This document shows, piece after piece, positions 11,677 through 14,156 of a stretch of 14,156 nt of DNA. Origin of the DNA: Candidatus Iainarchaeum sp. GTDB lineage: Archaea; Micrarchaeota; Micrarchaeia; Anstonellales; Bilamarchaeaceae. The position numbers and the translations under genes are program-made. The number at the start of each line of letters is the position of its first letter. The stretch's first letter is position 1. Under the pieces are notes generated by a model. It saw only the letters and a list, made by a program, of their open reading frames with translations, was not told where the DNA came from and did no database searches. The DNA is taken from contig JAQTMJ010000005.1 of assembly GCA_028714395.1 (NCBI GenBank), positions 1-14,156 on the forward strand. Reading direction: 5' to 3'.

Positions 11677-13455
11677 TCATACTTTTGAGAGTATCCAGAG
11701 TATGGAAATTATGCTGCCTATTATTATTATGGGCGCGGCTATCTTCGCGACCGCGACTATTGCATTTACCGTTGAGACTATTTCTATGCTCTGCCTTGCA
11801 CCGAGCACGTTTATCCTGAACGGGATTTTGAAGGAGCAGAATGAGGCCGGCTGGATGTCATCAATTGCTTCGCGTACGCAGTCCCGCACCGCATCCAGCA
11901 GTGCGCTTTCGCTCTCCAGCGGGTTCAGAACTCCGCGCACCCGGTTCACCGAATGCGTATCTGTTGTGAAAATCCCGACTTCCACGCTGAGGTTTTTCTC
12001 CTTCGCTGCCTGCTTCGCTGCCTTCATTAACGCTTCCCGGGTTTCGGGCTTCACTCCGTTGGAATCTATCAGGATGAGCGCATAAGCTGGTTTTGTGGAA
12101 AAGACCGCAACCTTTATGCCGGCAAGGCCGACCTGCGGAAGCTGGATGCTCTTCTGCGAAAATCCGAGTTCAAGCCTGGATTTACCGGATTTCCTGGAAA
12201 GGGAATCAACCACTGCGCGCATGTATCTGAAGCCAACCGCGCTTCCTGGCTCGAAGCTGGTTATGTCCCCGGTTTCTGCGTTGTGCTGGTCTATGAGCGA
12301 GACCATTGGGATATGCTTTTCAGCCTCTGCCATTATGGCGAGCCCGAGGCCGAAGTTCACGTCCTCGGTGGTCTGGGGGGCGCGGGAAATTGAGGAGAAG
12401 GCGCAATTCCTGAAGAGGAGGGATTCGGAGAAGCATTCCTCGGAGAATCCGCGCGAGAGGGAAATAGATGAGGCGGAGGGCTTGCATTTCGCGTATTCCT
12501 CATCGAAAGCGGAGATTATCTTGTCCATCTCGCTTGAGGCCACGGGATTGAGGTCATGAGTCACAGTTCCGTGGAACACGAATGCGTCCAGCCCGTGCCT
12601 CTTTTTCAGCCCCTCGGAAAGGAGGTAGGAAAAATTGCTTCCGCCCAATGAGCCGAACGGGCCGTAGTGCACGTAGGGGATGAGGAATGCGCACGTGCCG
12701 CTCTTTCTTTTGAATATGAATGCGGAAAGCAGCGTCTCGGCCTCCTCGCCGACGCGCTCGAACTCGGTCTCTATGTCCTTGGATTCGTAGAACCAGTGCG
12801 CGAGAAAGAGGGAAACCGCGTCAAGCGTATTGAGCCCTAAATTCTTTTTCATGGGCGCGTTCACTATCATGAAAAACAGGTAAACAAAACCAAGGAATAT
12901 GGCCGAGGCGAGGAAGAACTTCCCTATTATCCATATGGGGTCCCCGGAAACCGCGACGATGCTTCCGCTTATGAGGAACACCCCGTATATTATCACCTGG
13001 AGCGAGGCGAAGAGGAAGGAGCGCCACTTGAGCACGAACACGAAGCGCGCGATTATGAACCACACCGCGAACGCGATTGAAGCCGCGAAGAATACCACAG
13101 CCTCGCGGTAGGGAAAGGCGGAACTGATGAGGAAGGAATATGCAAAGTAGGCAAGGGCGTAGATTATCTGGCCTGCGAGCGAGGCAGCGAGTATGCGCCT
13201 GAACGGGATTTTGCGTATCATGAGCTTTATGAGCAGGGAGGTGAGTATGGCCGGGATTGAGAGAAGAAAGAGCCCTTCCAAAGCTCCCTGGAAAACCCCT
13301 TCCAGGGCAATCTGGCCCCTGAGCTGGATTATGAATGCGAGGGTGCCGAACAGTATGCCTATTATGAGCATTAGGGAGAGAAGATACTCGGCCTTGGGCA
13401 GGGAGATGAACGCGTTGGTCAGGTTCACTGCCTGCTTCATGTTGCCCATGTTCAT
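11677..13455 (-). CDS. DUF2070 family membrane protein
   Basis: The 592 residues match the archaeal DUF2070 family. Residues about 24-200 contain six to seven hydrophobic membrane segments. A soluble domain follows (about 210-560), and a final hydrophobic helix closes the protein (565-590). The soluble domain has conserved His/Asp motifs: YVHYGPFG (261-268, H263), THD (299-301), DQHNAE (389-394) and TTDTH (497-501). Their clustering suggests a metal-dependent hydrolase-like site, which is inference as the family has no established function. The ATG at 13455 overlaps the upstream stop as ATGA; a second ATG at 13449, six bases after AAGGA, is an alternative start. The synthetase gene begins 10 bases after its stop. 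Confidence 0.9.
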   Translation of the reverse strand: MNMGNMKQAVNLTNAFISLPKAEYLLSLMLIIGILFGTLAFIIQLRGQIALEGVFQGALEGLFLLSIPAILTSLLIKLMIRKIPFRRILAASLAGQIIYALAYFAYSFLISSAFPYREAVVFFAASIAFAVWFIIARFVFVLKWRSFLFASLQVIIYGVFLISGSIVAVSGDPIWIIGKFFLASAIFLGFVYLFFMIVNAPMKKNLGLNTLDAVSLFLAHWFYESKDIETEFERVGEEAETLLSAFIFKRKSGTCAFLIPYVHYGPFGSLGGSNFSYLLSEGLKKRHGLDAFVFHGTVTHDLNPVASSEMDKIISAFDEEYAKCKPSASSISLSRGFSEECFSESLLFRNCAFSSISRAPQTTEDVNFGLGLAIMAEAEKHIPMVSLIDQHNAETGDITSFEPGSAVGFRYMRAVVDSLSRKSGKSRLELGFSQKSIQLPQVGLAGIKVAVFSTKPAYALILIDSNGVKPETREALMKAAKQAAKEKNLSVEVGIFTTDTHSVNRVRGVLNPLESESALLDAVRDCVREAIDDIQPASFCSFKIPFRINVLGARQSIEIVSTVNAIVAVAKIAAPIIIIGSIISILWILSKV

Positions 13456-13631
13456 TCCTTCTGGCCGTCAAGCATGTGCTTGAGGAGATAGACGTTGCTG
13501 ATGTATTCGGCGGCTATCTTGTGAAAAGGTTTTTTCTGCCTTATCGCGAGCTTCATCAGCTCCAGCGCTATTATGCGCATTTCGGAATTTGCAGAGATTT
13601 CTTCCGCTGCCTCAAGCTCCATGTCTGCCAT
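13452..13631 (-). CDS. 59-residue helical protein, first gene of the DUF2070-tyrS operon
   Basis: The frame from ATG 13631 gives 59 residues, mostly helical: an acidic N-terminus (MADMELEAAEE) and an amphipathic basic region, ALELMKLAIRQKKPFHKIAA (23-42), then EYISNVYLLKHML. No family is recognised and there is no membrane segment. The frame stays open to 13709, but a TATA box at 13652-13661 lies within that extension and is centred about 25 bases before the inner ATG, so the short form, probably leaderless, is chosen. It overlaps DUF2070 by four bases (ATGA), which implies coupling. A small partner or regulator of the membrane protein is possible. Confidence 0.7.
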   Translation of the reverse strand: MADMELEAAEEISANSEMRIIALELMKLAIRQKKPFHKIAAEYISNVYLLKHMLDGQKE

Positions 13632-13651
13632 TGTGGAACTTCCCAATAACA

Positions 13652-13661
13652 ATATATAAAA
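13652..13661 (-). promoter_or_regulatory. TATA box of the DUF2070-tyrS operon
   Basis: TTTTATATAT on the minus strand is centred about 25 bases before the ATG at 13631. Transcription would begin at or next to the start codon, giving a leaderless mRNA. The spacing decides the start of the 59-residue gene. Confidence 0.65.
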
Positions 13662-13720
13662 CCTTCTGGGATGGAGAGGCTGGGGGTTCGAAAATGCTCC
13701 CGCGTTCACCCATAAATAGA

Positions 13721-13746
13721 AATTTAAATGTTATTATACTAATATA
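13721..13746 (+). promoter_or_regulatory. Probable promoter of the last gene
   Basis: This AT-rich stretch offers two TATA candidates, AATTTAAAT (13721-13729) and TACTAATATA (13737-13746). The second would start transcription near 13768, just before the GGTGG of the downstream gene. Which one is used cannot be decided. The rest of 13632-13783 holds nothing further I can support. Confidence 0.4.
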
Positions 13747-13783
13747 CACGAATACATGGGAGAGTGTCATAAAAGGTGGAATC

Positions 13784-14156
13784 ATGGCTTCAAGCGAAAA
13801 AGTTAGGTGGGCCGACCGCTTCGATGCAAATGGATTATCAAAAGATGGGCGAAGATACGCTAAAACTCTCAATACGCTATTGGGCAGACTCTCAGCCCCG
13901 AAAAGGGAGAGCATAAGACGTGTCCTTGAAGACATGGGTATAGATGTAGTGGATGATAAAAACGTACCGCAACATCGCGAAGCCGGGGATGGCAGCGGGA
14001 CGGAGAGCCCAAGATCCCATTCAAACGTGCAGATTAGGATTACGGCAGCGTTGCTCAGATGCGTGAAAACTCCTGAGGGACCAGTGGGGCCGGAGGACAG
14101 AGCCGCGTATCTCGGCATACGAGATAGCTTGCTTCAAATGGTTGCGGAGGTGCAGG
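13784..14156 (+). CDS. Hypothetical protein, C-terminus beyond window
   Basis: The ATG at 13784 opens 124 codons that run off the window. AGGTGG lies four bases upstream. The protein is charged and soluble. A helical N-terminal part (residues 20-52, RRYAKTLNTLLGRL then RESIRRVLEDMGI) leads to a Ser/Gly/Glu-rich linker (about 60-78) and a second helical stretch (79-124, VQIRITAALLRCV and IRDSLLQMVAEV). No family is recognised. Codon choice looks different from the ribosomal genes, with more CGA, CGT and TCA, which may indicate later acquisition. The opposite-strand frame is Ser/Pro/Leu-rich and looks like a shadow. Confidence 0.6.
   Translation, partial: MASSEKVRWADRFDANGLSKDGRRYAKTLNTLLGRLSAPKRESIRRVLEDMGIDVVDDKNVPQHREAGDGSGTESPRSHSNVQIRITAALLRCVKTPEGPVGPEDRAAYLGIRDSLLQMVAEVQ

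Noticed and set aside
13676..13715. GGGGGTTCGAAAATG...CCC resembling a tRNA T-arm
   Set aside because: The 5-bp stem and 7-base loop do not close properly, and no acceptor, D or anticodon arm fits upstream.
13612..14118. Minus-strand open frame of 168 codons
   Set aside because: It overlaps the promoter and start of the 59-residue gene and is opposite the plus-strand gene, which has a ribosome binding site and a promoter. Its Ser/Pro/Leu-rich product looks like a shadow.

Overview
The window is archaeal and gene-dense, with no intergenic stretch over 200 bases. The evidence is an archaeal S10-type ribosomal protein cluster (uL3-uL4-uL23-uL2-uS19-uL22-uS3-uL29-aIF1), an archaeal-type tyrosyl-tRNA synthetase with a KMSKS motif, a DUF2070 membrane protein, an Ogg2-type 8-oxoguanine glycosylase, TATA-box promoters, and GGTGA/GAGGTG ribosome binding sites. 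Predicted starts range from leaderless to about 12-base leaders. A lysine/proline-rich uL22 tail and secreted beta-helix proteins are compatible with a DPANN-type lineage such as Micrarchaeota or Diapherotrites. That placement is a guess; no rRNA is present to settle it.

Layout. 1-2604 (minus): two tandem secreted right-handed beta-helix proteins, the first cut by the window edge. 2708-7824 (minus): nine translation genes, tightly packed and often overlapping. The usual archaeal continuation after aIF1 (Rpp29, uS17, uL14 and so on) is replaced by the beta-helix genes. 7825-8004: a leader for the ribosomal operon with its own TATA box and two tandem hairpins. One hairpin has 15 uninterrupted pairs only on the transcribed strand. 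8005-8509 (minus): a RelE-like toxin and ribbon-helix-helix antitoxin pair with a palindromic operator. 8598-9101 (minus): an unrecognised protein. 9102-9184: a compact bidirectional promoter. 9185-10546 (plus): 8-oxoguanine glycosylase followed by a nucleoside phosphorylase that looks like a methylthioinosine phosphorylase. 10551-13631 (minus): an operon of a 59-residue protein, DUF2070 and tyrosyl-tRNA synthetase. 13784-14156 (plus): start of an unrecognised gene.

How the genes work together. The ribosomal genes make large- and small-subunit proteins plus initiation factor aIF1 from one leadered transcript. The toxin pair lies immediately upstream in the same direction, and the ribosomal promoter abuts the toxin stop codon. 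The glycosylase and phosphorylase share a transcript and both act on purine damage or salvage. The most interesting signal is the structured ribosomal leader, which also carries a 29-codon ORF ending inside the uL3 ribosome binding site. Next are a repeat-like insertion beside the KMSKS loop of the synthetase and the long repetitive tail of uL22. I did not find a clear new multi-gene defence or mobile system.
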